A stretch of 64,000 nucleotides of DNA from Chelonoidis abingdonii (GCF_003597395.2 NC_133773.1:147170728-147234727); one strand, 5' to 3'. Numbered from the stretch's first letter, positions 1 through 28,864 are shown. Program-made: numbers and translations. Notes: generated from the sequence alone by a model not told the origin.

Positions 1-1000
1 ATGGACACAGACCTGGTGCCATCGTGGGCCAGCTACACTTGTGGCTGGAGTGGGTGCCTGGGGCAGCAGGCTGGACAGTGGGGCCCATGGGCTAGGGGAG
101 GGAGGGGCAAGCAGAATCCCAGGGCATGTGGCCAAGGGCCCGGCAGGGCCTGTCATGGAGTCACCCACCGGGCAATGACACCCGGTTCCTGTCATCGAAT
201 AAACCTCTGTGTTACTGGCTGGCTGAGAGTCATGTCTGACTGCGAAGTGGGGGTGCAGGACCCTGTGGCTTCCCCAGGACCCTGCCTGGGTGGGCTCGCT
301 GTGGGAAGCCCACGGAGGGGCAGAGGATGCTGAATGCTCCAAGGAGAGACCCAGGAGGTGAAGACGTGTGAGCTTCTTGCCCTGAACAAGTCTGCTCCAA
401 GGGAGAGAAGGCTCCCCAAAGTCCTGCCTGGCTTTGTGGGGAGCAGTTCCAGAGCATCGCCCAGGGACTCCGTGTCCTCAGGTGTTACTGGTTTAACGAG
501 GTGAGGGGAGAGGGAGTTTGTTGGTACAGGGGATCAGTGAGGGAACTTGGGACCCCAGCCAAGGGCCTGGAGGATGGACACCCCAGCAACTGGTGACCCG
601 GAGACCCAGCCGGTTCTGGCCAGTGGGGGACAATGGGCTGTGGGGAGAGGACCCCAGTGACCTGACCAGCCGGACCCAGCCAGAGGGGGACTGAGAGGAG
701 AGGAGACCCAGGCCACCCTGTTTACGGTCCTGTTTACCTGAAGAGAAGCCAATAGACAGAGGGAGCTTGGGGCTGGGGATATTGGAGGCCCAGCTGGGAA
801 GCAGGGGGGCTCTAGGCTGGAGATGGGGAGCAGGCAGAGCCCACCTGGATGCAGGGGGACTGGGATGTGCTGGGCTGAGGGAGGCCAGGCCTGAGGCCTT
901 GAGAGTTTCCTGTGCTGGGTTCAACCCTCAATAAACCTCCTGTGTTACGCTGGCTGAGAGTCACTCCAGTCTAGAGATCAGGGTGGTGGGGGGATCAACC
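1..1000 (+). repeat. LTR-like fragments (gypsy-related)
   Basis: AATAAACCTCTGTGTTACTG near 199 and AATAAACCTCCTGTGTTACG near 931, each followed by GGCTGAGAGTCA, show two plus-strand LTR-like pieces with poly(A) signals. The first matches the reverse complement of 28150-28440. No coding gene is seen. Confidence 0.55.
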
Positions 1001-2456
1001 CCTTCAGGGGTGAGGAGGCCCAGGAGGTCCAGAGCGCATGGACTCCCTAAGGGGGCCCACGGCAGAGATAGAAGTGCTAAGGCTCAGAGAGGTGCGGCTC
1101 CAGGAGGTGGAGGGGCCTGACCCCAGGAGAGAGTGGACCCCCGAGAAGGCTGTCGCACTGAAAGGGGCATCCCCCACGGACTGCACGGGGTCACAAGTGG
1201 GCACGACCTGTGAGTCCGTGACAGATGTGCCACCTGGGGTTGATGGGGAAGGGCAGTGACATGCCCTCCACCCTGAGGGGCCATCCCCAGAGCAGCACCA
1301 CTGCCTGGCTGTGGCCAGGCGGTGCCTGGGCTGGCGCTGGGGAGGCAGCCTGGGATTGAAGGGGGGTTCAGCTGCAGCCTCGTTGCTCCGCAGAGATCCC
1401 AGCCCTGCCCCCGCAGCGTCCGGTGCTCTGCCAGCCTGGTGCCCAGGGGCTCCCACCCGTCTCGGGTTCCTGGAAAGCAAATCGGAAGTTGGGCACTGCT
1501 GTCACTGAGCTGATAAGGGCAGCGTCACGCCCTGCCTGGCTCGCAGAGAGCAGCCTGGGCAGCCCCAGCTCCAGCCCACTCCAGCTGGGATGGCCAGACT
1601 TGGAGCCCAGCTGCCAGCCTGAACAGCCACCCACTCCAGCAGCTCTGCCCGAGAGCAGCAGGGCCACCCCCAGGGCTTCAACAGCGCTGCCAGCGGCCCC
1701 GGCCCCCTGCCCTGTCACACTGGCCCATCCAGCTTTGCAGCCAGCGGCAGGGGGCTGTGTGTGTGTGTGTGTAGGGGGGAATCCCACCATCCCATCCCCA
1801 GCTCTGCCAGCTACCTCCCCTCCTCTCCCCACGGGGGCCAGGTGTTTGCATAGGTTCCATGCAGGGCCTGCCCCTCATGTGTTGCACTGACCTGGGAGGG
1901 GCCCCTCTGCTCAGCCCCCCAAGCTGACCAGGCCCCCTGCAGCCCCTGCTCCAGGAAGCCCAGCCCCTAACTAGCTCCATCCCCTCTGCCATGGAGCGGG
2001 ACAGGCTGGGCATGGCCCGCCCGGCCCCCCACCATTCCCCAGCTGGCACCTGCCCTGAGGAGAGGCCGAGCCCAGCAGAGCTGGGATATGAAGCGGCAGA
2101 AGGTTCCTACAACTGGGCTTCCACGCTGGGCTCCCCCAAGGTGCTGGCTCCACACAGCTCAGACCACAACTTCCCCTGTGAGCTGAGGGGTGGCCAGTCC
2201 GGCGCTGACTCCTCTGCTTCCCCAGCACTTCCAGGGAACACAACCGTGCCGGGGGGAGGCCCGCTGCCCTGCCAGGGCCACCCCCTCCCTTCTCGCATGA
2301 CAGCGGCTGGCAGGGCAGGGAGGGGTTCGCTTTAACCTCCGCCAGCTCCTAGGGGAACACAGCCAGTGTGAAACACCTCAGCGGGGCACAGGGCCAGGCT
2401 CCCCCGAGGGCTCAGCTTTCTTAGGTGGGAGAGGCCTGTGAAGCCAGGGCCTAGGA

Positions 2457-2990
2457 CAGGGGTGGGCAAACTTTTTGGCCCAAGGGCCACATTGGGGTTG
2501 TGAAACTGTAGGGAGAGCTGTGCCCCCCCAAACAGCCTAGCTCCTGCCCCCATCCGCCCCTCCTCGATTGCCCCCCTCAGAACCCCCCACCTTGCAACCC
2601 CCCCTCCCTTCCTGCCCCAACCTATCACCCTCATTCCCCACCCCTTGACCACCACCCCCAGAACCTCTGCCCCATCCAACCTCCCCTGCTCCCTGTCTGC
2701 CCCCTGGGACTCCCTGTTCCTTATCCAGCCCTTTTACCCTGCCATTCAGAACACAAGGACTGGCAGCCACACCATGTGGCCAGAGCCAGCCCTGCTGCCC
2801 AGAGCGCTGGCAGCACAGCGAGCTGAGGCTGCAGGGATGGGGAGCAGAACAGCCCAGCACCTCTGGCTTCTCTGGCCTGCGGGACCCCAGATCCTCTGGG
2901 GTGCAGGCCTGGGGGGGGCCTGTCCGGGGAAGTGTCCCACAGAGCACTGCACAAGGTATCAGGGCACCTCAGCACCAGCCAGAGACCAGT
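2457..2990 (+). mobile_element. hAT-like DNA transposon fragment
   Basis: Begins CAGGGGTGGGCAAACTTTTT, the terminal sequence of common non-autonomous hAT elements in vertebrates. The matching end is not clear, so the right limit is a guess. Confidence 0.5.
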
Positions 2991-3094
2991 GCCATGATCC
3001 AGCCTGACACCCCTCCCCTCCCCCCACCCCGGCCAGAGCCCAGCTGCCTGCTCACCCCTACAGCAGAGATGCTAGACCCAGCCTCGCTCGAACA

Positions 3095-3450
3095 ATTGTC
3101 AGGGATGGAGAATCCACCTCATCCCTCTGGGATCTGGTCCTGTGGTTCTTCCTCTCCCTGTCAAAACCTACCCTTTTGCCAGGCCGAGCGCGTCCGTCCT
3201 CGGCTAGCCTGACTGCCTGATTAGGTGTTTGGGCCGCCAGAGGGGATCAAGTCACCACTGAACCTGATTATCTAGCTCCACAGCCGGAGCTCCCTGAGTC
3301 TTTCGCTCTAAGGCAGGTTTGCCAGCCCTTTAGCCCTTCTCCCGACCCTTCTCTGTCCCTCTCGGGGTTGTCAGCAGCCCCCTTGGATTGTGGGCACAGG
3401 ATCCCAGCAGCGGTCGCACAGGTGCCAGATACAGAGGGGATGTAACCTCT
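3095..3450. repeat. Possible CR1/L3-type repeat fragment (second copy)
   Basis: Similar in order and wording to 21690-22160, from GTCAGGGATGGAGAATCCAC to the GTGCCAGATACAGAG block. Decayed. Confidence 0.45.
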
Positions 3451-4759
3451 CTGTCCCTGCTGACGCAGCTCAGGCTGGCATACACCGCACAGCCTGGCGC
3501 CCAGCCTGCCTGGGGCAGGATCTTTACTGAGGTTTGCTCTCCTGTCAGCGCCATGGGGTTGGTGGGGGGGCTCTGAATGCACTGAGCAGCCCCCCATCCA
3601 GCTCTGCCCACCCTAGCATGCAGCTTGCAGGCGCTGGGCCCCAGGGAGGTTGCAGCCACCTGGAGAGCCGGCACCCAGAGCTGGAGAAGAGGGAATCAGG
3701 ATCCCAGCAGCAGCTGATCACAGACTGCAGCCCCAACCACCCTGGTTCAGCTCTGTCCTTGCTGAGGGCCAGCACCCCCTGGTGTCAAGGGAACAATTCA
3801 AACACTGTCCCCACATGTAGGGGAAGCAGAGGATCCAGGCTCCACGTTGGACTAGAGCCCCAGGGGTTAGGGAGCCCAGGCTGAAGCCCTGGCAGTGTCA
3901 CGCTGCAGGACGAGAGCCCGGCTGGAGAATGGGCATCTGCTCCCCTCGCCAGGCTGAGCAAGGACAGCTTTAGCTCGATTCCCTCGAATCGGGCCCCGTG
4001 CCTAAGGCCTCTTTTTAATTTTTTTTTTTTACATACCCGGCGGCAGTCCGGGTCTTCGGCAACATTTCGGCGGTGGGGGGTGTGGAACGAGTGAAGTGCC
4101 ACAGGGTATTGGAATGGGGCCACGCAGTTCCTAAAGCCAGCCCTGGCAGGGACCCTGGGGCTGAGGGTTATGAAGGGCACATGGCTGTCTCCACTCTCAC
4201 GTATCTACACTTGTCCAGTGAAGGGAGCTGCTGCAGGAGGCCAGGGAGGAGGATCCCCCCTCTGCCCCCCCACAGAGACTAAGGGCAGGGGAGCTGAGGC
4301 AGGGGCCGGTATTCTGTAAGGAGCCACGTAATTCTCTGGCCATGAAGAGCGATGTGAAGGGGGCTGGAGCAGGCCAAGGGAAAGCAATAGGCTCAGTGGG
4401 GGGGTGTATTTACATTACAGGGAAGGCTGGGGGGGCAGGAGTGATTCCACGGGTGGGGTGGGGAGGGGAAGCTGGGCCCCATGCTCCCAGCTCAGCAACA
4501 GGAGAGCTGAGCACCCACAGCACCTGGGTGAGTGGGCCGTGGGGCACGGGGCTGGCCCTGACCTCGCAGCCCCAGGCAGCCCCGGCCCCACGCTGGCGGG
4601 AAAGGGTGCACCCCCAGCACCCTGGGGATGAGGCCCAGGGCCTGCAGAGGTGGCCAGCTGGGCACGCTGCCAGGAAGGGGACACAGCTCAGGGGCAGGCA
4701 CTGGGCCCCACAGCACCCTCTGCTGAACACCCCCCGGCTCGCAGCAACCGACATAAGGC

Positions 4760-5114
4760 TGGGAACAAAGGGCACAGAAAAGCTTTATACAGTCAGGCCG
4801 TAGGCTGGCTCCCCAGCCCACATGTGGGGCAGGAAGGTCTGTGGGGCAGAGAGCCTGTGCCCCACAGCAGAGCAGGCCCCTGGTAACACAGCGGCAGGGG
4901 GCCCTGAGAGCAGCCGGTGGGGGCTGGGTGAGACGACACCGGGAGCTGGGAGGTCCAGGAGCCCCGCTGGAGCGGGCTGGAGTGCACAGCAGAGCACCCC
5001 ACAGGGACAGCAGCACGGGGCACTGGTGTGGCAGCACGGGCGAGGGGAAGGGCCCAGGCCCACTGTAGCCCCCATTGTCACAAGAGGGGAACCCGGGCAG
5101 CCCCTCGCTCCCAC
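4760..5114 (-). other. DQX1: DQX1 3' UTR with variant poly(A) signal (approximate end)
   Basis: No AATAAA on the minus strand follows the stop closely. The variant hexamer TATAAA at 4784-4789 (TTTATA on the plus strand) is the nearest plausible signal, about 325 bp past the stop, so cleavage may be near 4765. This is inferred from the hexamer alone. Confidence 0.4.
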
Positions 5115-21435
<16,321 letters not shown>

Positions 21436-21689
21436 GGCAGTGAGGCTGCGGGGCAGACGGAGCCGGGACCTGCAAGGGAAAAGGGCAGGGGTCGGAGAAG
21501 CCACTGGGCCCTAGGGGAGAAACTAGTTAGCAGAGTGGGGAGACACCCAATCCCCACTGCCCCAGGACCAGTGGCCTTGCTCCACGCGCACCAGCTGGGG
21601 GGCAGTCAGAGATCCTGAAGACAGCAGGGTCCAGCATGTAACACAGGCCTGGGGCTGCACCACAGGAACGCCTGGAGCCGATCTGCTAG

Positions 21690-22160
21690 CAAAGCAGCCA
21701 GTCTGGATTGAAAACCTGTCAGGGATGGAGAACCCGCCTCAGCCCTTGGGTTCCCCTGGTTAATTCCCCTCACCATTAACAACCTGCCCCTAATTGCCAG
21801 TCCAATTCATCTTACCTCAAATGCCAGGCACTGCCCCGTGTTTGACCGTCCCCTGCCGGACTGAGCAGCCAGTCACTAAATATCTGTTCCCCACACAGGG
21901 AGCTACAGCCTGGGATCCTGTCACCCCGAACCGTCTCTGTTATGCTGATCAGATCCAGGTCTCCGAGTCTCTCACTCCAAGGCAAGTTTTCTAGTCCCGG
22001 CTCTTCTCTGACCCGCTCCAACTTATCAACAGCCTGAACTGTGGGCACCAGACCTGGGCACCGGATCCCAGCCGCCCCAGTGCCAGATACAGAGAAAGTC
22101 ACCGCTGCTGCTCCTACAACCCCTTGACGTATTCTGGGATCACACTGGTTCTTTCGGTCA
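21690..22160. repeat. Possible CR1/L3-type repeat fragment
   Basis: AACCTGTCAGGGATGGAGAA followed by wording like TGCCAGATACAGAG resembles a block at 3095-3450 (GTCAGGGATGGAGAATCC ... GTGCCAGATACAGAG). The two are copies of one family, probably a CR1/L3 3' region. Confidence 0.45.
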
Positions 22161-22279
22161 AAGCTCAAGCGGTCCCCGGAGCGAGTCAGGCTCCCCGGCC
22201 AGCCCCGTCGCACTGACCGGCCGGGCGTTTGTCTGCCCCTGTTTCCCACAAGACCCGGCTGCCTGTAAATCAGTGGGGG

Positions 22280-23300
22280 AACCACCTGCGAACCAGCCCC
22301 CCCGCAGCAGGCTCTCGCCCGGGGCTGAGCAAGGTCCGTGGCCGGGAGAGCGGCCACCCCCCAGGCTTCAGGAAGAGCAGCCGGGAGCGCCGGGCGTGTC
22401 ACGAACCGCCCCGCTCACCTGGGCGTGCGCAGCTGGCACCGCCCGGGCTGCAAGAGGAACCCGGGGCCCGGAGCCTTTCACCCCCCGGGGCAGGACACCC
22501 CCGCCCCGCCCCGCGGCAGGGACCGGGGGTAACGGGACCTGGCCCGCGGCCAAGCGCAGGGAGCGGTTGCAGGAGACCCCCCCGGCCGGAACCAGGCGTC
22601 GGGGAACCGGTCCGAGTATATACGGTGCCGGGCGCATCGGCCGGCCGGCCCGCCCCTCGGAGCGTTGAACGCCACCGCGCCGTGCCCGGCCCCGCGCCGG
22701 CCCCCCGGGGGAATCGGACGGCCCGCGGCAAGCCGCAGCGGCGCGTGCAGCGACCCCCGCCGCGACCCAGACTGCAGTCCGACCGTTGTCGACGGATGCG
22801 GCACCGCCCGGCCGGCCCCGCCCTCGAGCTCCTGAACGCCACGCGCCGTGCCCGCCCCGGCCCGCCCCGCCCCACCGCCACGCAGCACAGCCGCACCCCG
22901 GGGGCGGCGGGAGGGGCCGGGAGGAGGCGGTGGTTGCAGCGGTCCGGCCGCCCGCCCCCGCCCCGGCCCGGCCGGCCGCGCACCCGAGACCAGCCGACCC
23001 AACTCACCTGTACCGGCTCTAGGCCCCGCCCCGGGGTGTCACGGGACGCCAAGCACGAGTCACGTGCCGCGCCATGGCAGCCAATCAGAGGGGCATGGCT
23101 TAGCCCCGCCCCCAGCTCGCGGTCACCCGAGACCCGCCCGCCCGCAGCGTCTGTGCCCCGACCACAGCTGCCCCGGCGCGGCGGGGGGCGGGGCAGGCTG
23201 CCCGCGGGCGGGGCCTCCAGAGTGGGCGGGCCCGGAGACGTCGTAGCTGCGAATCGCCGGAGTCGGGGCTGGCTCAGCGGCAGCCGCTCGGGCCAGGGGC
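22280..23300. promoter_or_regulatory. CpG island and DQX1 promoter region
   Basis: About 1 kb of very GC-rich, CpG-dense sequence covers the putative DQX1 first exon. Several CCCCGCCC-type GC boxes, a CACGTG E-box near 23061 and a CCAAT box near 23084 (ATTGG on the minus strand) lie just upstream of the exon as read on the minus strand. No TATA box is evident. Long open frames here are a by-product of GC content. It could be bidirectional, but no plus-strand gene was found in the next 19 kb. Confidence 0.7.
23008..23050 (-). other. DQX1: DQX1 noncoding first exon (approximate 5' end)
   Basis: On the minus strand a consensus donor, CAG followed by GTGAGT, ends an exon at 23008. The next exon, with the start codon, begins at 21469 after a TTGCAG acceptor, so the first exon is untranslated. 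The transcription start is not visible; 23050 is only a guess set just below a CCAAT box. The intron to exon 2 is about 1.5 kb. Confidence 0.5.
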
Positions 23301-23319
23301 GGTGACTGACCAGCTGGTG

Positions 23320-24050
23320 GGCCCCCGCCCGCCGGCCCAGCAGGCCCCCCTGCCCAGCCGCCCCTGCCACGCCAGAGCCCCCCCCCCAGCCAGCCCCCCC
23401 CCAGCAGCAGCCCCCCCTGCCCAGCTCAGCCCCCCTGCCCAGACTGTGCCCCCGCCCAGCTCAGCCCCCCTGCCCAGCCAGAGCCCCCCCCACCCCAGCC
23501 ACCCCCCTGCCAGCTCAGCCCCCCTGCCCAGACGTGTGTACCCCGCCCAGCTCGGCCCCCCTGCCAGCCAGAGCCCCCCCCACCCCAGCCAAGCCCCTCG
23601 CCCTCCGCCCAGCTCATCCCTCCCAGCCAGAGCCCCCCACCCCAATGCCACTGCCCAGCTCAGCCCCCCCTGCCAGACTGTGCCCCCTGCCAGCTCAGCC
23701 CCCCCTGCCCGCCAGTGCCCCAGCAGCCCCAGTCAGCCCCATGCCCCCACCCAGGCTCAGCCCCCCTGCCCACTCAGCCCCCCTGCCCAGACTGTTGCCC
23801 ACCCCATACCAGTCAGCCTCCCTGCTCCCCCTGCCCAGCCACCCCGCTCGTGCCCCTCACCCAGCCAGTGCCCCGCCAGCCCCAGTCAGCCCCATGCCCC
23901 CTGCCCAGCTCAGCCCCCCTGCCCAGACTGTGCCCCCCACCCAGCTCAGCCCCCCCTGCCCAGACTGTTGCCCCGCCAGCCCCAGTCAGCCCCATGCCCC
24001 CCGCCCAATCAACCCCCCCTGCCCAGACTGTGCCCACCCCACACCAGTAA
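23320..24050. repeat. C-rich minisatellite
   Basis: Irregular repeats built from CAGCCCCCCTGCCCAG and TCAGCCCC, with strong strand bias (plus C-rich, minus G-rich). It lies directly upstream of the DQX1 CpG island as DQX1 is read. Long frames through it are artefacts. Confidence 0.82.
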
Positions 24051-24059
24051 AGCTGAAGG

Positions 24060-24162
24060 TTAGTGGCTTACAGCACACAGGGAAACTGAGGCACCACAGT
24101 GTTCAATGCAAAACATGGTAAACTCACAGAGGCTCATCAGTAAGACTCACATACAACATTGA
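24060..24162 (-). repeat. Short LTR-related fragment
   Basis: CAGCACACAGGGAAACTGAG and the run to ACATACAACATTG match 28769-28862. It is the edge of the same LTR family, cut by the next insertion. Confidence 0.6.
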
Positions 24163-25605
24163 TGTAAGCAGGAGTCAGGATGAGCGCTACCCTGACATCT
24201 GGTGTGTGAATTGTAGGGAGTGTGGAAAGAATCTCAAAAAAATTTCAAGAGTGTTGGAAAGATTTGCATTAGGATCCACTCACTTTAGTCATAGCCCACA
24301 GCAGCTTGGGATTGGTGATTTTAACAGCTCTGGGATCCCCAATTTCTTTTTATTTGGGGCAGGAGGAAAAAAAAGTTTTGTCACATGATTGTAGTGAATG
24401 GGGAGCTGTAGGGACTCGCTGTCGTACAGAAATGACTCACCTCAGTGGGTTAGGTACTGTGCATAGGAACAAAAGACAATGGGTTCCAACAACCACTGGA
24501 TTTGAGGAGAAAAAAAGAAGGTGGGAGCAGGTATCTAGTTGAAACCATGGTGGTGTAACGTGCCTTGTGGGCACAGAAGCACCAGTTTTCCACCTCACCA
24601 CTGGAATGTTCAGAGTTGATATATATTTTTATTCCCTTAGAATCTAGCTACAGGCTTACTGAGGGCTGTAACTCACTTTGGGCTAATGGTGCATATGCAC
24701 ATGGGAGCATCTCCCTTACTATTTGCTGAGATCACTAAGAGTTGAAACTCACAAAAGAGCTTGAATATACTGAGCTGGGAGCCCGAGTGGCTGTGCATCA
24801 ACTAAGTGAGGGGGATGAAGCTATTTGTGGACAGAATGGCTTGGTGGGTGGAGCAGTTCTGTGGGGATGCTGTAGAGCGGACCACGGGACAGCTGCGTGG
24901 GCGGAGCGGCTCGGCAGAGCGGAGTAGCTGTGGGGCTGTGAAGCAGCCCACAGAGCGAGCGGAGCGGAGCACGTTTGCGAGGCGACAACTGGAGCAGCTC
25001 ACCGAGGCAGTTGGTGGAAGCGGAAGCGTGTTTGAGAGGACGGCTGGAGGAGCAGAGTGGAGCTGTGGTAAAGGCGGAAGCAGTCGTGGGGAGGTTGGAC
25101 GCAGCCCACCGGAGATGCAGGGCAGTTGGCCTGGCCATGTAAGGTGCCCGCCTTTCACCAGGTGGGGGAGGGACTCTCGATAGACTCTTGAATTTCTGGG
25201 TGCATTGACCAGAGACTTTTGTGTTGTTGGACTTTGAGTTGATTGGAACTTAAGACTCTCTAAGGGTGAAAAGGGACATTTCCAAATGTACTTGGGGTGT
25301 GGTGTTTTTTTATGGTTTGCTGTTATAATCCTGTTTGTGGTGTTTTCTTCCCAAGGGATGCCGCATTGATTCCTTCCTTTATTTAAAAGGTTTTGCTACA
25401 CTCGACTCCGTGCTTGCGGAGAGGGTACGTATTGCCTCTCTAGAGGCGCCCAGGAGGGAGGGTATGTAAGTGACGTCCAGGTCACTGGGTCGGCGGGCTT
25501 TGAGACGGTTTCATGCATTGTGTGGATTGTTACTGGAAACAGAACCCTCTGGGATACTGAACCCGGCCCTTGTTGCTGCCAATTCAGAGGGGCAGAAGGG
25601 TTACA
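24163..25605 (+). mobile_element. LTR (family B), likely solo
   Basis: Begins TGTAAGCAGGAGTCAGG and ends GGGTTACA. A related copy lies reversed at 31878-33078: shared blocks include the GAGCGCTACCCTGACATCTG stretch at one end and GGGCAGAAGGGT at the other. No matching target duplication was seen; the flanks ATTGA and TCAAT are inverted, not direct. Confidence 0.68.
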
Positions 25606-26614
25606 TCAATATGACAAAATCTATATCAGTTAACAAAAAAATTGTCTTTTACCAAATCTCATCTCTATTTGCTTAAATGTGCAGCTCTAAGTTGAGACAG
25701 TGTCACTTTGTTATGCTTATAAGAAGCACATGGGATCTTTTTCAGGGGAAAAGGCAACATGCCGCGTTTATGAAAATACAACAGTTACACCCCCCTACAC
25801 ACACACCCACCCTCACTGCAGATGGTCTTATAGTTACCGGTCTGTCGTAGCTCGAGTCAGTCTAATGGCCAGTTACACTGAGCACATGTGAGGAGCTGGG
25901 CTCTGTCGGTCTTGATCCCGTGCTCAGAGGCTTTGCAGGATTGAATCCAGAGTTCTATGGCAAAACACCCCAGCTTTAGACTTGTAAATGCCCATTTTAG
26001 TCTATGGATTTTGCAATGTCATTCTGTGATCTTTAGTCCTTATGTGGGGTTAATCTCGGGGTTTTCCGCTGTTATCTCTTCTATGTTGTCTCGCCTTCGG
26101 GGGTGTTTGCCTCACCTCTAAAGTTGTCAGTGCTGCTAACTTGTTTAGCATAAGATACAATGGATGTTTTCTGATTGTTTCCTGCTGTCTCTCCAAGTCT
26201 CTCACTTCTTCTTGACCAACTGGACACTTGGGATGGCTTTCACACTCATCCTTAGCCATGCGCACATCCTTTACTCACACTAAACAGTTGTACAGAGAAT
26301 GTCAGACAGGGTTACATTTTTGAAAGGGTTGTATGGTTACTAAAGAGATTGCAAAAGAACCTTACACAACTTTGTTTGCAATACAGATAAGAAACAAGAC
26401 TGTATAGCAAATACTGTATTGAAAACTTATCCTAAAACAAAAGGTGACCAGAATCAGCCGTAAGGACTGGCCTGGTCGGTTCCTGCCTTAACATCAGTTC
26501 AGACACAGGTACCTTGGCTGATGCATTTCCACCAATGGCCCCTTAGGCCATTCCTTTCTGCTATTCAAAAAGGATCTGGTCAAATCGTACATCAATGCAT
26601 TTAACAGGTGCTAC
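25606..26614. other. Intergenic, nothing recognised
   Basis: AT-richer sequence with a short CA-rich stretch near 25790. No exon, tRNA or clear repeat end was seen. Confidence 0.5.
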
Positions 26615-26836
26615 CAGGGCTGGCTCCAGGCATCAGCACGCCAGGCACGTGCTTGGAGCGGCAAGCCACGGGGGGAACTCTGCCGGCGCTGCGAGGGCGG
26701 CAGGCAGGTTGCCTTCGGCGGCTTGCCTGTGGAGGGTCCACTGGTCCCGCAGCTTTGGCGGACATCCCACAAGCAAGCCGCCAAAGGCAGCCTGCCTGCC
26801 ATGCTTGGGGCGGCAAAATGCCTAGAGCCGCCCATG
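26615..26836. mobile_element. hAT-type foldback element (MITE)
   Basis: Terminal inverted repeats CAGGGCTGGCTCCAGGCAT and, reversed, CATGGGCGGCTCTAGGCAT. The flanks GGTGCTAC (26607-26614) and CGTGCTAC (26837-26844) match at 7 of 8 bases, as for the 8-bp target duplication of hAT elements. The interior folds on itself and has no transposase. Confidence 0.8.
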
Positions 26837-26844
26837 CGTGCTAC

Positions 26845-28149
26845 ATTCTTATATCCTTCATTCTAAACTATACACAGTACAAACATAAACTCCTGCTACA
26901 ACATTTTGGTCTGCTAGGGATGCGCATAAAAACAAGTTGCAAAACTTATCAGATGCCCCCAAATTAACAAGTGTCTAAATCTGAGGCCCCCTTTGAGCTT
27001 GAGGCCCAGGCCAAATGGCCCTCCTGCCCCCCCTCTGATTGGCCAGAGAGAGCAGGGAATTGATTCCAGCAAGGGCTGGCTCCTGTCTCAGGGAAGAGAC
27101 CCCCCAGGGGATCTTCCCCCTTTTCCCCCTGGCCACACACAGCTAGTACCAGCCTCTCCCTGTCACAGTATAGCTCCATCATGGTGACCTGGTCCCCTTG
27201 GTGGCTGTGAGCCTGGCTGGGCAGTTCCACCACATTGTTCTCATTCAGCTGCTTGATGCCCTAAACAGCTCTATGGCCTTGGGACCCAGGAAGGGGGCTA
27301 GACACTGGAGCCTTTCCGCAGGGCCAGCCTGGTTCCAATCACCAGCCTTCCCAAAGGCCAAGACACGCATCTATATCTACCCCTCCTGAACCTGGAGCAG
27401 CAATTTAGTGTCGAGGTTCCCTGCGGAATGGGCACCCCAGGGTCCATCCCCACCACTCCTGGCTGGGTCCCTCTGCCTCTCAGCTCAACCATCCTCAGTT
27501 CATGCTGTCACTGTCTCTCCTGTTGGTCTGCTTCACGCCTTCCCTGTCTCTTATGGGCCTCCAACTCCTTTGATCTCAGCTCCAATTCCATCTGTCTCAG
27601 ATCCACCGATGGAGATCCCAGTGGAGAGCCCTAGCTGGTCAGGGACATGGGTCTCTGGGACGCCCAGCTGCTCCCAGCCTCTCTCGCGGCCCCAGCTGGT
27701 CAGGGACATGGGTCTCTGGGACGCCCAGCTGTTCCCAGCCTCTCTTGTGGCCCCAGCTTAGTTGGAAACTGCCTCCTTAGAGCGATTCTCCTCTTCCAAC
27801 TGAGCAATCAGCTGTGCTTTGGGGAGCTTTCCAATGCACAGCCCTCTCTCTGCACAGCTCTACAATGTCCTTCATAAGGAGATGGTTATAGGCCATCTCC
27901 ATGCTGTTCCCAAGTGATCCCGGACTCACAGGCCTGTGCTCTCTCAGCTCCCCATGATCCCTGGGAGGAACCTCTTCAGTGCGACAGCCCTTCTTGGGGG
28001 TTAAGCCGTAGGCTCCTCCGCCTCCTGGAACCGCACCTCTCAAAGCCTCCAGCATGCCTGTCTCTCGCTAATCCCATTTCATTTTACTGCTCCCCATGCA
28101 CTTAACTGCAGGATGCTCTGTCCATGGAGTGCTGTTTATCCCACCACTA
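26845..28149. other. Intergenic, LTR-like remnants
   Basis: No gene recognised. A direct duplication of about 60 bp (GGTCAGGGACATGGGTCTCT at about 27638 and 27699) stands out. Text around 27050-27450 has the look of a decayed LTR or gag leader, but I cannot place it. Confidence 0.4.
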
Positions 28150-28864
28150 ACACCAGTTGTCACGGAGTCACCGAGCGATGCTCTGGAACTGCTTCTTATG
28201 AACCCAGCCAGGACTCTGGGGGAGCCTCCTCTCTCTGAGCAGACTGTCTCCAGGGCAAGAAGTTTACACAGCTTCCACCTTCCTGGGTCTGACCTCGGAG
28301 CATTCAGCATCCCCTGCCCCACTGTGCGCTTCCTGCAGCAAGTCTGGCCAGGCGGGGGTTCTGGGGAAGCCAGTGGGCCGTGCACTCCAACTCCGCAGCC
28401 GGATGTGACTCTCAGCCAGCCAGTAAAACAGAAGGTTTATTAGTTGACAGGAACACAGCTTAGAACAGAACTTGTTAGCACAGAAATCAGTGACTTTCAG
28501 CCAAGTCCATCTTGGGGAGTCCTGGGCCAGAAGCCCTGGACACCCCCTTTTCCAGTCCCCCCAAGCAGACTGCCAGCTTCCAGCGATCCAACCTCAGACA
28601 CCCTCGTTGCTCTTTGTCTTGCTTCCCGGACAGAGTCGCCTGGTTACATCCCCAACCTGGGTCTCAGGTTACGAAGGGCACCATACGAGCAGGCAGCTGG
28701 AGCAGCTTCACCTGCCCCAAAGGGTCTCAGCCAAAGTCACACACCCCTATTCCCACCACCAAGGTATTGGTGCAGCACACAGGGAAACTGAGGCGCACAC
28801 AGTATTCATGCAAAACAGTTAAACCCACAGAGGCTCAACAGTCAGACTTACATACAACATAACA
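28150..28864 (-). repeat. LTR (gypsy-related family)
   Basis: TGTCACGGAGTCACCGAGCG at the left, CCAGTAAAACAGAAGGTTTA in the middle and ACATACAACATA at the right. The same blocks appear reversed at 190-480 and, in part, in the gypsy LTRs at 43612 and 53408. Minus orientation is set by the reversed poly(A) region. Confidence 0.6.

Larger units (their letters stand above)
1001..4759. other. Left flank without recognised gene
   Basis: GC-rich sequence. It holds a short GT tract near 1755, a hAT-like fragment (2457-2990) and a repeat block (3095-3450). I looked for AUP1 and HTRA2, the neighbours of DQX1 in mammals, and recognised no exon. Confidence 0.5.

Noticed and set aside
1..4759. AUP1 or HTRA2 next to DQX1 as in mammals
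   Set aside because: No exon of either was recognised on either strand.
22229..23305. 358-codon plus-strand open frame in the CpG island, and a 323-codon minus frame
   Set aside because: Composition is driven by GC content (Pro, Arg, Gly), both strands are open, and there is no domain. It covers the DQX1 promoter.
23302..24063. 253- and 195-codon Pro-rich frames
   Set aside because: Artefacts of the C-rich minisatellite.
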